From Saprospiraceae bacterium (GTDB lineage Bacteria > Bacteroidota > Bacteroidia > Chitinophagales > Saprospiraceae), in the NCBI GenBank assembly GCA_016787415.1, contig JAEUUT010000058.1, positions 1 to 42,050 of the forward strand: a stretch of DNA of 42,050 nt, in the 5' to 3' direction. The notes below the pieces were generated by a model, which saw nothing but the letters and a program-made list of their open reading frames with translations, made no database searches and was not told the DNA's origin. The position numbers and the translations under genes were made by a program. Numbering within the stretch: position 1 is the first letter of the stretch; the number at the start of each line of letters is the position of its first letter. Positions 17,048-26,596 of the stretch are shown here, piece by piece.

Positions 17048-18355
17048 ATGAAAGTTGATTTTACAGCACAAAACCCAAGGTGCCTGCTGCTCTTATGTGG
17101 CTGGTTGTTGTTTCCTGCCCTGCTTTTTGCACAAACCACTTACCTGTATTGCGGTCAGGTCATCCCGGTGAGCGGCCCTGCACAGTCGGCCGTTACCCTT
17201 ATAATCGAAAACAATCGTATTGCAAGGATTGAAAAAGGGTATTCCAAAGCGCCGGCCAACGTGACGGTGGTCGATCTAAAATCTAAAACCGTTCTCCCGG
17301 GGCTGATCGACTGTCATGTGCATTTTGAATTCGAGCAAAACAGAAATTCTTACAACGAGCGATTTACACAAAATGATGCCGACATCGCCTACCATGCAGC
17401 CGTGTACGCCCGCCGAACCCTCGAAGCAGGGTTTACAGCCGTCCGCGATCTGGGCGGTACGGGCGTCAATATTGCCTTGCGCAATGCCATAAACACGGGT
17501 TGGGTGGCTGGGCCCCGCATCATCACGGCCGGCAAGGCATTGAGTATTACCGGCGGACATGGCGACCCCACTACTGGTGCGCGTTGGGATTTGTTTGATA
17601 TTCCCGGCCCGGAAATGGGTATTGCCGATGGCCCCGACGAATGTCGGGCCGCTGTGCGCAACCAAATCAAACGGGGCGCCGATTGTATCAAGGTGTGTGC
17701 CACCGGCGGGGTGCTTTCTCTGGCCCGCGACGGCCGATTGCCACACTACGCCTCCGATGAATTGGAAACGATTGTAAAAACGGCCCGCGACCTAGGAGTA
17801 GACGTGGCGGCCCATGCTCATGGCGATGAAGGTATGCGCAGGGCCGTAGAGGCGGGTGTAGTGAGTATAGAGCATGGCACTTTTATGAGCGACGCTACCA
17901 TGGATGCCATGATTCAACGCGGCACCTGGTACGTTCCTACGCTTACCGCAGGTTTTGCCGTGAGCGACAGCGCCAGAAATGCGCCCGGATTTTTTCCGGA
18001 AGTGGTACGTGTCAAAGCCCTTGAAATTGGCCCACAAATTCAGGCCACCGCAGCCAGGGCGTACAAGAAAGGGGTGAAAATTGCTTTTGGCACAGACGCC
18101 GGGGTTTTTCCACATGGAAAAAACAACCTCGAATTCATATATATGGCGCAGGCAGGCATGAAAAACGCGGATATTCTTCGATCCGCTACCCTGGATGCCG
18201 CCACGCTACTGCATTTGCAGGAGAAAGTTGGAACCATCGAACCTGGCAAACTGGCCGACCTGATTGCCGTTGAAGGCAACCCTCTTGAAGAAATACAATC
18301 CATGACCCGCGTTGTGTTTGTTATGAAAGACGGGAAAGTGATCGTACAAAAATAA
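17048..18355 (+). CDS. Exported amidohydrolase (prolidase / imidazolonepropionase-like)
   Basis: 435 residues with a signal peptide (LLLLCGWLLFPALLFAQ). It is a metal-dependent hydrolase of the amidohydrolase superfamily. The first metal motif HxH is in GLIDCHVHFE; the metal-bridging Lys is probably in CIKVCATGG; later His ligands are in VAAHAHGDEG and SIEHGTFM, and the catalytic Asp is in FGTDAGVFPHG. Such proteins cleave Xaa-Pro dipeptides or cyclic amides; the exact substrate is unknown. The ATG at 17048 is preferred over the TTG at 17033, which lies in the previous gene. The stop is followed within 5 bases by a CACCTCT repeat array. Confidence 0.9.
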   Translation: MKVDFTAQNPRCLLLLCGWLLFPALLFAQTTYLYCGQVIPVSGPAQSAVTLIIENNRIARIEKGYSKAPANVTVVDLKSKTVLPGLIDCHVHFEFEQNRNSYNERFTQNDADIAYHAAVYARRTLEAGFTAVRDLGGTGVNIALRNAINTGWVAGPRIITAGKALSITGGHGDPTTGARWDLFDIPGPEMGIADGPDECRAAVRNQIKRGADCIKVCATGGVLSLARDGRLPHYASDELETIVKTARDLGVDVAAHAHGDEGMRRAVEAGVVSIEHGTFMSDATMDAMIQRGTWYVPTLTAGFAVSDSARNAPGFFPEVVRVKALEIGPQIQATAARAYKKGVKIAFGTDAGVFPHGKNNLEFIYMAQAGMKNADILRSATLDAATLLHLQEKVGTIEPGKLADLIAVEGNPLEEIQSMTRVVFVMKDGKVIVQK

Positions 18356-18360
18356 TCCCG

Positions 18361-18430
18361 CTCACTCTTTCACCTCTCTCACCTCTCACCTCTCACCTCT
18401 CACCTCTCACTCTCTCACTTTCTCACCTCT
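18361..18430. repeat. Single-arm heptad array, word CACCTCT (element G)
   Basis: At least five in-register CACCTCT heptads plus degenerate copies fill the gap between two plus-strand genes and end 4 bases before the next ATG. The word is the same as in the arms of element E (27971-28106), but no complementary arm is present here. Confidence 0.85.
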
Positions 18431-18434
18431 AACA

Positions 18435-19748
18435 ATGTATCTCACCAACCGCTTCTTCTGGATTTTCGGCGCCCTAACAGCCCTTTTTGCCCTGGCTTAC
18501 CCCTTCGGCTGGCTGTTTCCCCTGGCGCAGATGACCCTGGGCGTAGGGGTGGCTGTTTTACTGGGCGACATCCTGTTGCTCTTTGCGCGCAAGCCACGGC
18601 TGGTGTGTGAGCGGCGTTTGAGCCAGGTGTTTTCGCTGAGCGACCCCAATGAAGTGACCATTGCGCTGGAAAATCAGGGAAATATTTATTTGAACACGAC
18701 CATTACCGACGAATTGCCGGTGCAGTTTCAACGCCGCGATTTTGAAGTAAAATGTGCATTGCCACCCGGGCAGCCGTATCTGGCACAACATACCCTGCGT
18801 CCCTTGTCGCGCGGGGTGTACGCATTTGGAAATATCAACCTGTTTGTATCCACGCGTATAGGACTTGTCGAACGTAAACTCGTGTTCAAACAACCACAGG
18901 ATGTAGATGTGTACCCGTCCATCATCCAGATGAAAAAATACGAACTCCGCGCCATGCAGCACATCGCGCACGAAACGGGCATCAAAAAAATGCGGCGCAT
19001 CGGCCACAGTTACGAGTTCGAACAAATCAAAAACTACGTGGAAGGCGACGACTACCGCAGCATCAACTGGAAAGCCTCCAGCCGCCGGGCCACGCTCATG
19101 GTAAACCAGTACGAAGACGAACGCAGCCAGCAGGTGTACTGCATCATCGATAAAAGCCGGGTGATGAAAATGCCGTTCGAAGGACTGAGCCTGATGGATT
19201 ACGCCATCAACACGGCCCTCGCCATCAGCAACATCATCCTGAAAAAACAGGACAAAGCAGGCCTGCTCACGTTTTCCGATGTGCTGGGCGCTACCCTGAA
19301 AGCCGAACGCGAAAGCAGTCAGTTGAAAAAAATCCTCGAAGCCCTGTACCGCGAAAAAGAACGCCCCGGCGAAGCCAACTACGAACTGCTTTATGAAGGC
19401 GTACGTCGATTGATTGGCATGCGATCGCTGTTGCTGCTATTCACCAATTTTGAAAGCAGTTACGCACTGGAAAGAGCCTTGCCTACGCTGCGCCGGCTCA
19501 ACCGATCCCATCTGCTAGTAGTAGTATTTTTTGAAAATACGGAAATTCGAAAACTCGCCTCGGAATCTGTCGATAAAATGGCCGATATCTACCGCCAGAC
19601 TGTGGCGCGGCAGTTTTTGCAGGACAAAAAGGAAATGGTCATCAAACTCCGCCAGTACGGCATCCAGGCCGTTCTCACCCGCCCGGAGGACCTGACGGTG
19701 AATACGATTAACAAGTATTTGGAGTTGAAATCGAGGGGGCTGATTTGA
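18435..19748 (+). CDS. DUF58 domain protein with vWA-like fold
   Basis: 437 residues. Two N-terminal membrane segments (FWIFGALTALFALAYPFG; VGVAVLLGDILLLF) are followed by a beta-rich region, then the DUF58 signature HSYEFEQIKNYVEGDDYRSI plus NWKASSRR. The C-terminal half has a von Willebrand A-like fold (VYCIIDKSRVM, a degenerate MIDAS in place of DxSxS). DUF58 proteins usually pair with a MoxR ATPase and are thought to help assemble envelope complexes, but no MoxR gene is next to this one. The upstream gap is a pure CACCTCT array, so its promoter is not apparent. Its stop codon abuts a perfect inverted repeat. Confidence 0.9.
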   Translation: MYLTNRFFWIFGALTALFALAYPFGWLFPLAQMTLGVGVAVLLGDILLLFARKPRLVCERRLSQVFSLSDPNEVTIALENQGNIYLNTTITDELPVQFQRRDFEVKCALPPGQPYLAQHTLRPLSRGVYAFGNINLFVSTRIGLVERKLVFKQPQDVDVYPSIIQMKKYELRAMQHIAHETGIKKMRRIGHSYEFEQIKNYVEGDDYRSINWKASSRRATLMVNQYEDERSQQVYCIIDKSRVMKMPFEGLSLMDYAINTALAISNIILKKQDKAGLLTFSDVLGATLKAERESSQLKKILEALYREKERPGEANYELLYEGVRRLIGMRSLLLLFTNFESSYALERALPTLRRLNRSHLLVVVFFENTEIRKLASESVDKMADIYRQTVARQFLQDKKEMVIKLRQYGIQAVLTRPEDLTVNTINKYLELKSRGLI

Positions 19749-19865
19749 AGTTATGAGTTATAAGTGATGAGTTATGAGTGTTTGTGCTGTACACTTGGCA
19801 TTATCAATAGAGTGGCCAAGAGCACAGCACAAACACTCATAACTCATCACTTATAACTCATAACT
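19749..19865. repeat. Perfect 42-bp inverted repeat of heptads (element B)
   Basis: The left arm (19749-19790) reads AGTTATG, AGTTATA, AGTGATG, AGTTATG, then AGTGTTTGTGCTGT. The right arm (19824-19865) is its exact reverse complement over all 42 bases, including the deviating third unit. The 33-base centre holds a second stem, CTTGGC/GCCAAG, around ATTATCAATAGAGTG. The element fills the gap between two converging genes: it touches the stop at 19746-19748 and ends 5 bases before the opposing stop. It is the inverse-orientation relative of element A. Confidence 0.93.
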
Positions 19866-19870
19866 CAAAA

Positions 19871-22855
19871 TCAACCTTCGTCTTCCTCGCTATCACAATG
19901 ATAATGTCCCCTTGATGGACTGGGCCGTTCACCTCCTTCGCCACCTTTTTTGGCGGCCTGAATTTTCTGGATCAGGCGGGCACGTTCGTTGCGCACCCAT
20001 TCCTGCATGCGGGCGTCTTCCTGGCGGTCGAAGAACAGAATACCATCGACCCATGTTTTTTCGGCACGGGCGTACACCGATAGCGGATTGTTGTTCCAGA
20101 GTACCAGATCGGCATCTTTACCTGCCTTGATACTGCCGGTTTGCTGGTCGATGTGCAGCAGTTTGGCCGGATTGATGGTCACCATTTTCCAGGCATCTTC
20201 CTCTTTCATGCCGGTATACAGGATCGATTTGGCGGCTTCCTGATTGAGGCGGCGGGCCATTTCAGCGTCGTCGGAGTTGATGGCGACGGTAATGCCACGG
20301 TCGGCCATAAGGCGCGCATTTTGCGGAATGGCTTCCACCACTTCGTATTTATAAGCCCACCAGTCGCTGAACGTGGAAGCGCCAGCCCCGTGTTTGGCCA
20401 TTTTATCGGCTACTTTGTAGCCTTCCAGGATATGAGTGAAGGTATTGAGTCGGAAGCCGAAGCGCTCGGCCACACGCATCATCATGGTAATTTCCGATTG
20501 CACGTAGGAGTGGCAGGTAATAAATCGTTTGCTTTCCAGAATCTCCAGCAAGGCTTCTAGTTCGAGGTCTTTTCGATAGGGTTTGCCCGACTTTTTCAAT
20601 AGGCTGTATTCCCGGGCACGGGTGAAATAATCGGCATACACCTGTTCCACACCCATACGGGTTTGAGGAAAACGGCTGCTGCTGGATATATAACTTTGTT
20701 TGACGTTTTCGCCCAGCGCAAACTTGATAAACCCGGGCCAGTTCTGAAATTTCAGTTCTTCGGGCGCAGCGCCCCAGCGCAATTTGATCAGTTGCGTTTG
20801 ACCGCCAATGGGGTTGGCTGAGCCATGCAGCAGGTGGCTGCTGGTAACGCCACCCGCCAGTTGGCGATAAATATCGTTGTCTTCCGAATCGAGGGCATCA
20901 CCGACGCGCACTTCTGCGCTGCTTTCCTGCGAGCCTTCATTGACGCTGCGGCTGACGGCGATGTGCGAGTGCTCATCAATGATGCCAGCAGTGAGGAATT
21001 TGCCTGTACCATCGACGACGGTGGCATTGTCCTGAACAGGGAGTTTTTTGCCCATTTTCAGGATTTTACCGTTAGAAATCAGTACATCTGTATTTTGGAG
21101 AACACCTTCTTTTTCGCTGGTCCAAACCGTGGCATTTTGTATTAACACCGTTTTTTGAACAGGTTTTTCTTTCCAGCCAAAAGCCGTGAACGGGTAAATA
21201 ATGTCGCCGGTTTCGGGTTTTACCACAGGCGTCTGTTTGCCCGGTTTGTTATCGGGAGCGGGCTTGAGATACGTGGCTTTCCATTCGACCCATACGCCGT
21301 CGGGCAAGGTACCCTGGCCCATCCACTCTTTTGCCCCGGCTACGCCGGAAAGCGAAACCGTGGCTTTTTTTACAGTATCTAATTGAAAAGACAACAATAC
21401 GACGCCGTTGGAACTGTAACTCAACGTGGCTTTTGTTTTGCTGCTGTCGGCGCGCATAACCTGGGCTTCCGGCGCTTCGGGCTTCCCTTTTACGGTGAGA
21501 GTATAAGCAGTGGCGCCCACTTTCAAGTCGTAAATACCGAGTGCATCGGCGGGCATGGATTTGTCGGGCGCAATGTCGTACAGGTTTCCTTTTACCCAGT
21601 TTTGGTAAATTTTTCCTTCCGACTTAAACAGGTTGCCGTTGGTGATGATAAAATTGGCCACTTTGCCTGGTTCGAGGCTGCCCACCTGCTCGTAGGCGCG
21701 TACGAGGCTGGCTGGCGTATAAGTAAGGGCTTTGAGCGCTGATTCTTCGCTGAGGCCGTATTCGACGGCTTTGCGGAGATTTTCCCAAAACTTGCCTTTT
21801 TCGCGCAGTCCATTAGTGGTGAGGGCAAAAGGAATGCCTGCCTGTTGCACCCTGGCCGGATTGGACGGCGCCAGTTCCCAGTGTTTGAGGTCGCGGAGCG
21901 GCACATTCATGGCGGCATAGGGGTCGCGCAGGTCGTAGCCTTCCGGAAAATTGAGCGGCAAAATCAGCGACTGCCCTGTGGCGGCTATTTCCGACAGGCG
22001 CTGGTAGTCGTCGCCGGCCGATTTCACAATGAATTTCACACCGAATTCCTGCCCGATGCGCGCAATGCGCAAAGGGTCAAGTTTTTCGGTCGATTCAAAA
22101 ACCTGCGGTAATTCCAGCAAGGCGTTCCAGGCTTCGAGCGAGAGGTTTTTTTCCTTTTTAAAACCTTCCAGTTTGTACCACTGGCCATCGAGGTATGTCT
22201 GGCGGATCAATGCAGTGCAGCCCATCAGCGAACTGGGGTAATTCTGCGTGCTGCTCCCTTTTCTGAACGACATAAAATGAGCGGCCCGGCCCAGCAAAAT
22301 CTGTTCGTGCTCGCGTTCGTCGCACAGCGTGACCAGCACGCCCGAGCCCCGCGAAATGCCGTCGGCCTGGTGGCTGAGCACCGCGCCGAAGCCGAGTTTG
22401 CGGTATTCTTCGGCGGCTTTGGCGTCGTTGGAAAACACATCGGCAGCGTTGTATTCAGGGTGGAGGGCCTCGTTCCACGCGAATGCGCCTTTTTTGTTGC
22501 TGAGTGGCTGCTGCCTGAAACCGCCGCTGCCACCTGAAGCCGCAGGTAATCCGTACCCGGCAGCATACAAATCGATGAAGGCGGGGTAAATAGTTTTTCC
22601 GGTGCAATCGTGCACGGCGGCGTCTTTCGGGATAGATACCTGAGTGCCGACGGCTACAACCCGACCCTCTTTGATGAGAAGCGTGGCCTTATCGACGCTC
22701 GTTTTATAGTCTGTATAAATGGTCGCATTGGTAAAAGCGTGCAATCCGCTACGCTCGTCGGATGGCGCGGCCGTCGGGAAGGTAACCTGCGCTGGCAGTG
22801 TCGCCCTGGCAATCAGGAATACGACACCCAGCAGGAGGCGGGTAGAATGTGTCAT
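19871..22855 (-). CDS. Exported tandem amidohydrolase, first domain degenerate
   Basis: 994 residues with a signal peptide (LLLGVVFLIARATLPAQ). It holds two amidohydrolase domains in series. The first (about residues 35-440) keeps the fold and the C-terminal signature VGSLEPGKVANFIITNGNLF, but lacks the metal motifs: the HxH site reads FIDLYAAGYG and the catalytic Asp region reads LTTNGLREK. The second (about 580-950) is intact: GIIDEHSHIAVS with HxH, later His in ITCHSYVQSE and FTHILEG, and Asp in VAINSDDAEM. A beta-rich linker joins them. It is probably a periplasmic hydrolase acting on peptides or cyclic amides, with the first half serving structure or binding (inference). The tail is Gly/Glu-rich and ends HYHCDSEEDEG. 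Confidence 0.9.
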   Translation of the reverse strand: MTHSTRLLLGVVFLIARATLPAQVTFPTAAPSDERSGLHAFTNATIYTDYKTSVDKATLLIKEGRVVAVGTQVSIPKDAAVHDCTGKTIYPAFIDLYAAGYGLPAASGGSGGFRQQPLSNKKGAFAWNEALHPEYNAADVFSNDAKAAEEYRKLGFGAVLSHQADGISRGSGVLVTLCDEREHEQILLGRAAHFMSFRKGSSTQNYPSSLMGCTALIRQTYLDGQWYKLEGFKKEKNLSLEAWNALLELPQVFESTEKLDPLRIARIGQEFGVKFIVKSAGDDYQRLSEIAATGQSLILPLNFPEGYDLRDPYAAMNVPLRDLKHWELAPSNPARVQQAGIPFALTTNGLREKGKFWENLRKAVEYGLSEESALKALTYTPASLVRAYEQVGSLEPGKVANFIITNGNLFKSEGKIYQNWVKGNLYDIAPDKSMPADALGIYDLKVGATAYTLTVKGKPEAPEAQVMRADSSKTKATLSYSSNGVVLLSFQLDTVKKATVSLSGVAGAKEWMGQGTLPDGVWVEWKATYLKPAPDNKPGKQTPVVKPETGDIIYPFTAFGWKEKPVQKTVLIQNATVWTSEKEGVLQNTDVLISNGKILKMGKKLPVQDNATVVDGTGKFLTAGIIDEHSHIAVSRSVNEGSQESSAEVRVGDALDSEDNDIYRQLAGGVTSSHLLHGSANPIGGQTQLIKLRWGAAPEELKFQNWPGFIKFALGENVKQSYISSSSRFPQTRMGVEQVYADYFTRAREYSLLKKSGKPYRKDLELEALLEILESKRFITCHSYVQSEITMMMRVAERFGFRLNTFTHILEGYKVADKMAKHGAGASTFSDWWAYKYEVVEAIPQNARLMADRGITVAINSDDAEMARRLNQEAAKSILYTGMKEEDAWKMVTINPAKLLHIDQQTGSIKAGKDADLVLWNNNPLSVYARAEKTWVDGILFFDRQEDARMQEWVRNERARLIQKIQAAKKGGEGGERPSPSRGHYHCDSEEDEG

Positions 22856-22904
22856 GAAAAAGAAGATTTTGCGCCGTGAAAATAGGCAAACGGCTACAAA
22901 GTAT

Positions 22905-22972
22905 GTAGTTCCGACTGGATGGCCTCGATGCGGAGCCGCATGTGGTGATTCCGAATCACCCCGGCGCTACAA
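22905..22972. repeat. Compact multi-hairpin element (REP-like or small structured DNA/RNA)
   Basis: The outer ends TGTAGTTCCG (from 22905) and CGGCGCTACA (to 22972) pair with mismatches. Inside are two perfect stems: ATGCGG-AG-CCGCAT (22929-22942) and GGTGATT-CCG-AATCACC (22945-22961). It lies in a 276-base divergent space. The rest of that gap shows no gene. On the minus strand, CATACTTTG at its edge is close to a -7 box for the amidohydrolase gene. It looks like a dispersed palindromic element; single copy in this window. Confidence 0.6.
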
Positions 22973-23131
22973 TTTGTCTCACATCCCTGTCTTCTAAATC
23001 AACAAAAAAATCTGTGCACATCAACGTGAAACAAAACGCCCCATCCAAACAAACGCCGAACAACTTTTTTATTTTCCAGTTGACTATTCGCATATTGTAG
23101 CCCAATTTCATACCTGCACATTATTCAATCC

Positions 23132-23887
23132 ATGAAAAAACTGATCCTCTGCATGCTGCTCTTGGTTGGCTTCTCCGCCGCATGGGCACAAAACACCGAC
23201 ACCCGCCTCTACGAATTACGCATTTACCACACCAATGACGGCCGGATGAATGCCCTCATCCAGCGTTTCACCAACCATACAACCAAACTTTTTGAAAAAC
23301 ACGGGATGACCAATGAAGGGTACTGGCTGGATATGGCCGATTCGAACAAACTGCTGTATATTGTTTCGTTCCCCAATTTGGCTGCGAGAGATAGCGCCTG
23401 GAAAGCCTTCATCGCCGACCCGGAATGGAAAAAAGTAGCCGCCGACTCGGAAAAAGATGGAAAAATTCTGAAGGGCATAGAGTCTATTTATCTCAACAAA
23501 ACCGATTTCTCCACCAACATCAAACACCGTAAAAAACGAGCCGTCAAGAAACACCCTTACGTGTTCGAACTGCGCACCTATTACTGCCTGCCCGATCGCT
23601 TGCCGGCCCTCGAAACCAGGTTCCGAAACCATACCATGCGGCTGTTTGAAAAACACGGCATGGTCAATATCGCTTACTGGAAAACGGTGGAAAAAGACGG
23701 GCAGCAGCCCCGACTCGTGTACATCCTGGCACACCCCTCGGAAGCAGCAGGCAAAGCGGCGTTCGATGCTTTCCGGCAAGACCCTGCCTGGATAAAAGTG
23801 CGCGACGACTCGGAAAAGGACGGTAAAATTGTAGACAAGATTGAGTCGGTTTATATGAAGCCGCTCGCTTTTTCAAAAATAAAATAA
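23132..23887 (+). CDS. Exported NIPSNAP double-domain protein
   Basis: 251 residues with a signal peptide (LILCMLLLVGFSAAWAQ). It has two NIPSNAP (ferredoxin-like, dimeric alpha/beta barrel) repeats: LYELRIYHTNDGRMNALIQR and VFELRTYYCLPDRLPALETR. Each continues with an F-x-x-H-T/M-x-(K/R)-L-F-E-K-H-G-M segment and a D-S-E-K-D-G-K-I motif. The biochemical role is unknown. It starts a plus-strand cluster: the 2Fe-2S subunit gene begins 12 bases after its stop, so it is likely co-transcribed with the molybdenum enzyme, perhaps as a periplasmic accessory (inference). Confidence 0.88.
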   Translation: MKKLILCMLLLVGFSAAWAQNTDTRLYELRIYHTNDGRMNALIQRFTNHTTKLFEKHGMTNEGYWLDMADSNKLLYIVSFPNLAARDSAWKAFIADPEWKKVAADSEKDGKILKGIESIYLNKTDFSTNIKHRKKRAVKKHPYVFELRTYYCLPDRLPALETRFRNHTMRLFEKHGMVNIAYWKTVEKDGQQPRLVYILAHPSEAAGKAAFDAFRQDPAWIKVRDDSEKDGKIVDKIESVYMKPLAFSKIK

Positions 23888-23898
23888 GGTTTTGAATC

Positions 23899-24378
23899 AT
23901 GGCAAAATATACGCTCTCCATCAACGGGCAAAAAGTACAGGTAGAGGCAGAACCAGATACGCCTATGCTCTGGGTCATCCGGGATTACGTAGGGCTGAAA
24001 GGCACCAAATTCGGCTGCGGCATGGCCTTGTGTGGCGCTTGCACGATTCACCTGGACGGCCAGCCGATTCGGGCTTGTCAGACGCCGATTTCCTCCATCA
24101 AACGCAAAAATGAAATTACCACCATCGAAGGCATTTCGGCCGACATCGATCATGTGGTACAACGCGCCTGGATCGAAGAACAGGCGCCGCAATGCGGCTA
24201 TTGTCAATCGGGACAGATCATGTCGGCCGTGGCCTTACTGAAAGCCATTCCCAAGCCGACCGATGCCGATATTGATACGTATATGTCGGGCAATTTGTGC
24301 CGCTGTGGCACCTACAACCGCATCCGAAAGGCCATTCACAGGGCTGCGGCTGCGCTTCAAACCGAGTCGAATAAATAA
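23899..24378 (+). CDS. 2Fe-2S subunit of a molybdenum hydroxylase (isoquinoline 1-oxidoreductase alpha type)
   Basis: 159 residues with two [2Fe-2S] clusters. The N-terminal plant-type ferredoxin cluster uses C40, C45, C48 and C60 ([12 protein letters not shown] ... RAC). The second, in the helical domain, uses C99, C102, C134 and C136 (QCGYCQSGQ ... [10 protein letters not shown]). This is the electron-transfer subunit of xanthine-oxidase-family enzymes; together with the next gene it makes an IorAB-like aldehyde or N-heterocycle dehydrogenase that passes electrons on without an FAD subunit. It is in an operon with its large subunit (30-base gap) and XdhC. Confidence 0.95.
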   Translation: MAKYTLSINGQKVQVEAEPDTPMLWVIRDYVGLKGTKFGCGMALCGACTIHLDGQPIRACQTPISSIKRKNEITTIEGISADIDHVVQRAWIEEQAPQCGYCQSGQIMSAVALLKAIPKPTDADIDTYMSGNLCRCGTYNRIRKAIHRAAAALQTESNK

Positions 24379-24408
24379 TCGGCCGTTCACCGTTTCAAAC
24401 ACCGCCAC

Positions 24409-26586
24409 ATGTCGAACAATCAAAAATCGAACATACAGCGCCGCGATTTCCTGAAATTCACAGGATTGTCGGCCACCGCATTTATTCTGGGTATTCCATC
24501 GGTGAAATCCGGAGAGCCAGCGCTCATCAGCAACCTGAGCAACCTGGAAGATGCTTTCAATCTAAACCCGTATGTGCTGATTGAAAAAACGGGTAAAATA
24601 ACCCTGTTTAATACCAAACCGGAAATGGGGCAGGGTACTTTCCAGTCCATCCCGGCGCTGATTGCTGAAGAACTGGAATTGTCGCCTGGCCAATACACCG
24701 TGCAACAAACCGGCGGCGAAAAACGCTTTGGGCCGCTCCAGTTTTCCGGAGGCAGTTACTCCGTGCGCTCCAGTTACCAGGAGTTGCGCAAGGTGGGCGC
24801 TTCAGCACGCGAAATGCTGCTGACTGCCGCTGCCCGCCAGTGGAATGTGCTGGAGTCGGAGTGTTATGCGCAGGACGCGAAAATTTTTCACCGCACTTCA
24901 GGAAAAAGCCTTGGATACGGCGATCTGGTAGAAACGGCATCCAAACTGGAAGCGCCACAAAATCCACGTCTGAAAGACCCGGCCGACTTTAAAATGTTGG
25001 GCAAATCGGTTCAACGTGCCGATGTGCCCCTGAAAGTATCCGGCCGCGCCGTTTTCGGTATCGACGTGGAAGTACCCGGCATGGTGTATGCTTCTGTGGA
25101 GCGCTGTCCGGTTTTTGGCGGCGCCCTCAAAGGATTTGATAAAAAACTGACGCTCAAGGTGGCCGGCGTGGAACAAGTGGTGGAAGTGGTGCGCGAGTAC
25201 GGCACCTACAAATCTACCGGTGTGGCCGTAGTAGCCAACAACTACTGGGCAGCCCTGAAAGGCCGAAAAGTGCTGAAAGTTGAATGGGATTTGAAGGGAA
25301 ATGAAAAATTCAACTCCAACGATTATGCGCAACAATTACGGGAATTAGCCAAGACAGAAGGTTTGGTAGACCACGCTTCCGGCGATTTTGACAAAGTGTA
25401 CGCCGAAACGGGCCAAAAACTGGAAGCCTTGTACGAAACGCCTTTCGTGTCGCATTCGCCGCTGGAAGCGATGAACTGCACAGCCCACTGGAAAGATGAA
25501 AAAACGCTGGAAGTGTGGGTATCTACCCAGGTACCCGGCGATGCTATGGAAACCCTGCGCGGGCGCTACGGACTGAAAGAAGAAAATGTAACGATCTACA
25601 CCTGCTTTAATGGTGGCGGTTTTGGCCGCAGACTGGCGCTGGATTTTATTCTCGAAGCCACCGATTTGGCAAAAACAATCAAAAAGCCCGTAAAAATACT
25701 TTGGACGCGAGAAGACGACACGCAGCAGGGCCCTTTTCGGCCGCTCACCTTTTCGGCGCTCAAAGGCGCACTTTCGAGCGACGGAAAATTAGTGGCTTTT
25801 CAGCATAAAGTGATTTCACCTACTGTATCAGCATTTCTGGAACCCGAACGCGACAAGAGCAAACCCGACGGCACCATGACGGAGGGCATCAGTAGTCAGG
25901 CGTATGAAATACCGCACCTGAAAAACCTGTTCGTCCTGGCCGATGTACACTTCCCGCTGGGCTACTGGCGCGCGGTAACAAGTACGACGCTGGCTTTTGC
26001 CCATGAGTGTTTTATTGATGAACTGGCGCATCAGGCAGGGAAAGATCCCTTGCAATTCCGCATGGATATGCTCACCAAAGATTCCGATACCAGGCGAGTG
26101 CTGGAAAAACTCCGTGAAGTATCTCACTGGGATACGCCGCTGCCCAAAGGCCGGGGGCGAGGTATTGCACAGTGGGATTTTTTCGCAGGCCTGGCGGGTC
26201 ATGTGGTAGAGGTTAGTAAAACTTCGGAAAATGCCGTCAAAATTGACAAAGTCTACGTCGTCATCGATCTGGGTACCGTGGTAAATCCCGATAATGTAAA
26301 ATCCCAGGTAGAAGGCGCTGTAGTCATGGGCATTACTGCTGCGACCAAAAACGGCATCACTTTCGCAAACGGCAAGGTGGAACAAAGCAATTTTCACGAC
26401 AACCCCATCCTGCGTATGTCGGAAATGCCACAGGTAGAAGTACATATTCTGGCTGAAGGCGGAGAAAAAATCAAGGGCGTAGGGGAGCCTGGCCTGCCGC
26501 CGGTAGCGCCTGCGCTGGCCAATGCTATTTTTGCAGCAACAGGCAAACGTATCAGAAAACTGCCTTTCGATCCGGAAGCACTTTAA
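24409..26586 (+). CDS. Molybdopterin-binding large subunit (isoquinoline 1-oxidoreductase beta / aldehyde dehydrogenase type)
   Basis: 725 residues. A twin-arginine signal ([19 protein letters not shown]11-R12) predicts folded export, so the enzyme probably works in the periplasm. Xanthine-oxidase family motifs are seen: [31 protein letters not shown] for cofactor binding, and the C-terminal [19 protein letters not shown] with the catalytic Glu. It oxidises an aldehyde or N-heterocycle at the molybdenum centre; the substrate is not readable. The gene follows the 2Fe-2S subunit and precedes xdhC after 10 bases, a standard maturation partner. No FAD-binding CoxM-type gene is present, as expected for the IorAB type. 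Confidence 0.94.
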   Translation: MSNNQKSNIQRRDFLKFTGLSATAFILGIPSVKSGEPALISNLSNLEDAFNLNPYVLIEKTGKITLFNTKPEMGQGTFQSIPALIAEELELSPGQYTVQQTGGEKRFGPLQFSGGSYSVRSSYQELRKVGASAREMLLTAAARQWNVLESECYAQDAKIFHRTSGKSLGYGDLVETASKLEAPQNPRLKDPADFKMLGKSVQRADVPLKVSGRAVFGIDVEVPGMVYASVERCPVFGGALKGFDKKLTLKVAGVEQVVEVVREYGTYKSTGVAVVANNYWAALKGRKVLKVEWDLKGNEKFNSNDYAQQLRELAKTEGLVDHASGDFDKVYAETGQKLEALYETPFVSHSPLEAMNCTAHWKDEKTLEVWVSTQVPGDAMETLRGRYGLKEENVTIYTCFNGGGFGRRLALDFILEATDLAKTIKKPVKILWTREDDTQQGPFRPLTFSALKGALSSDGKLVAFQHKVISPTVSAFLEPERDKSKPDGTMTEGISSQAYEIPHLKNLFVLADVHFPLGYWRAVTSTTLAFAHECFIDELAHQAGKDPLQFRMDMLTKDSDTRRVLEKLREVSHWDTPLPKGRGRGIAQWDFFAGLAGHVVEVSKTSENAVKIDKVYVVIDLGTVVNPDNVKSQVEGAVVMGITAATKNGITFANGKVEQSNFHDNPILRMSEMPQVEVHILAEGGEKIKGVGEPGLPPVAPALANAIFAATGKRIRKLPFDPEAL

Positions 26587-26596
26587 CTGACATGCT

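Noticed and set aside
18361..18430. Ordinary microsatellite only
   Set aside because: The same word recurs in a structured inverted repeat at 27971-28106 and the placement next to a stop codon follows the same rule, so it was kept as part of the family.
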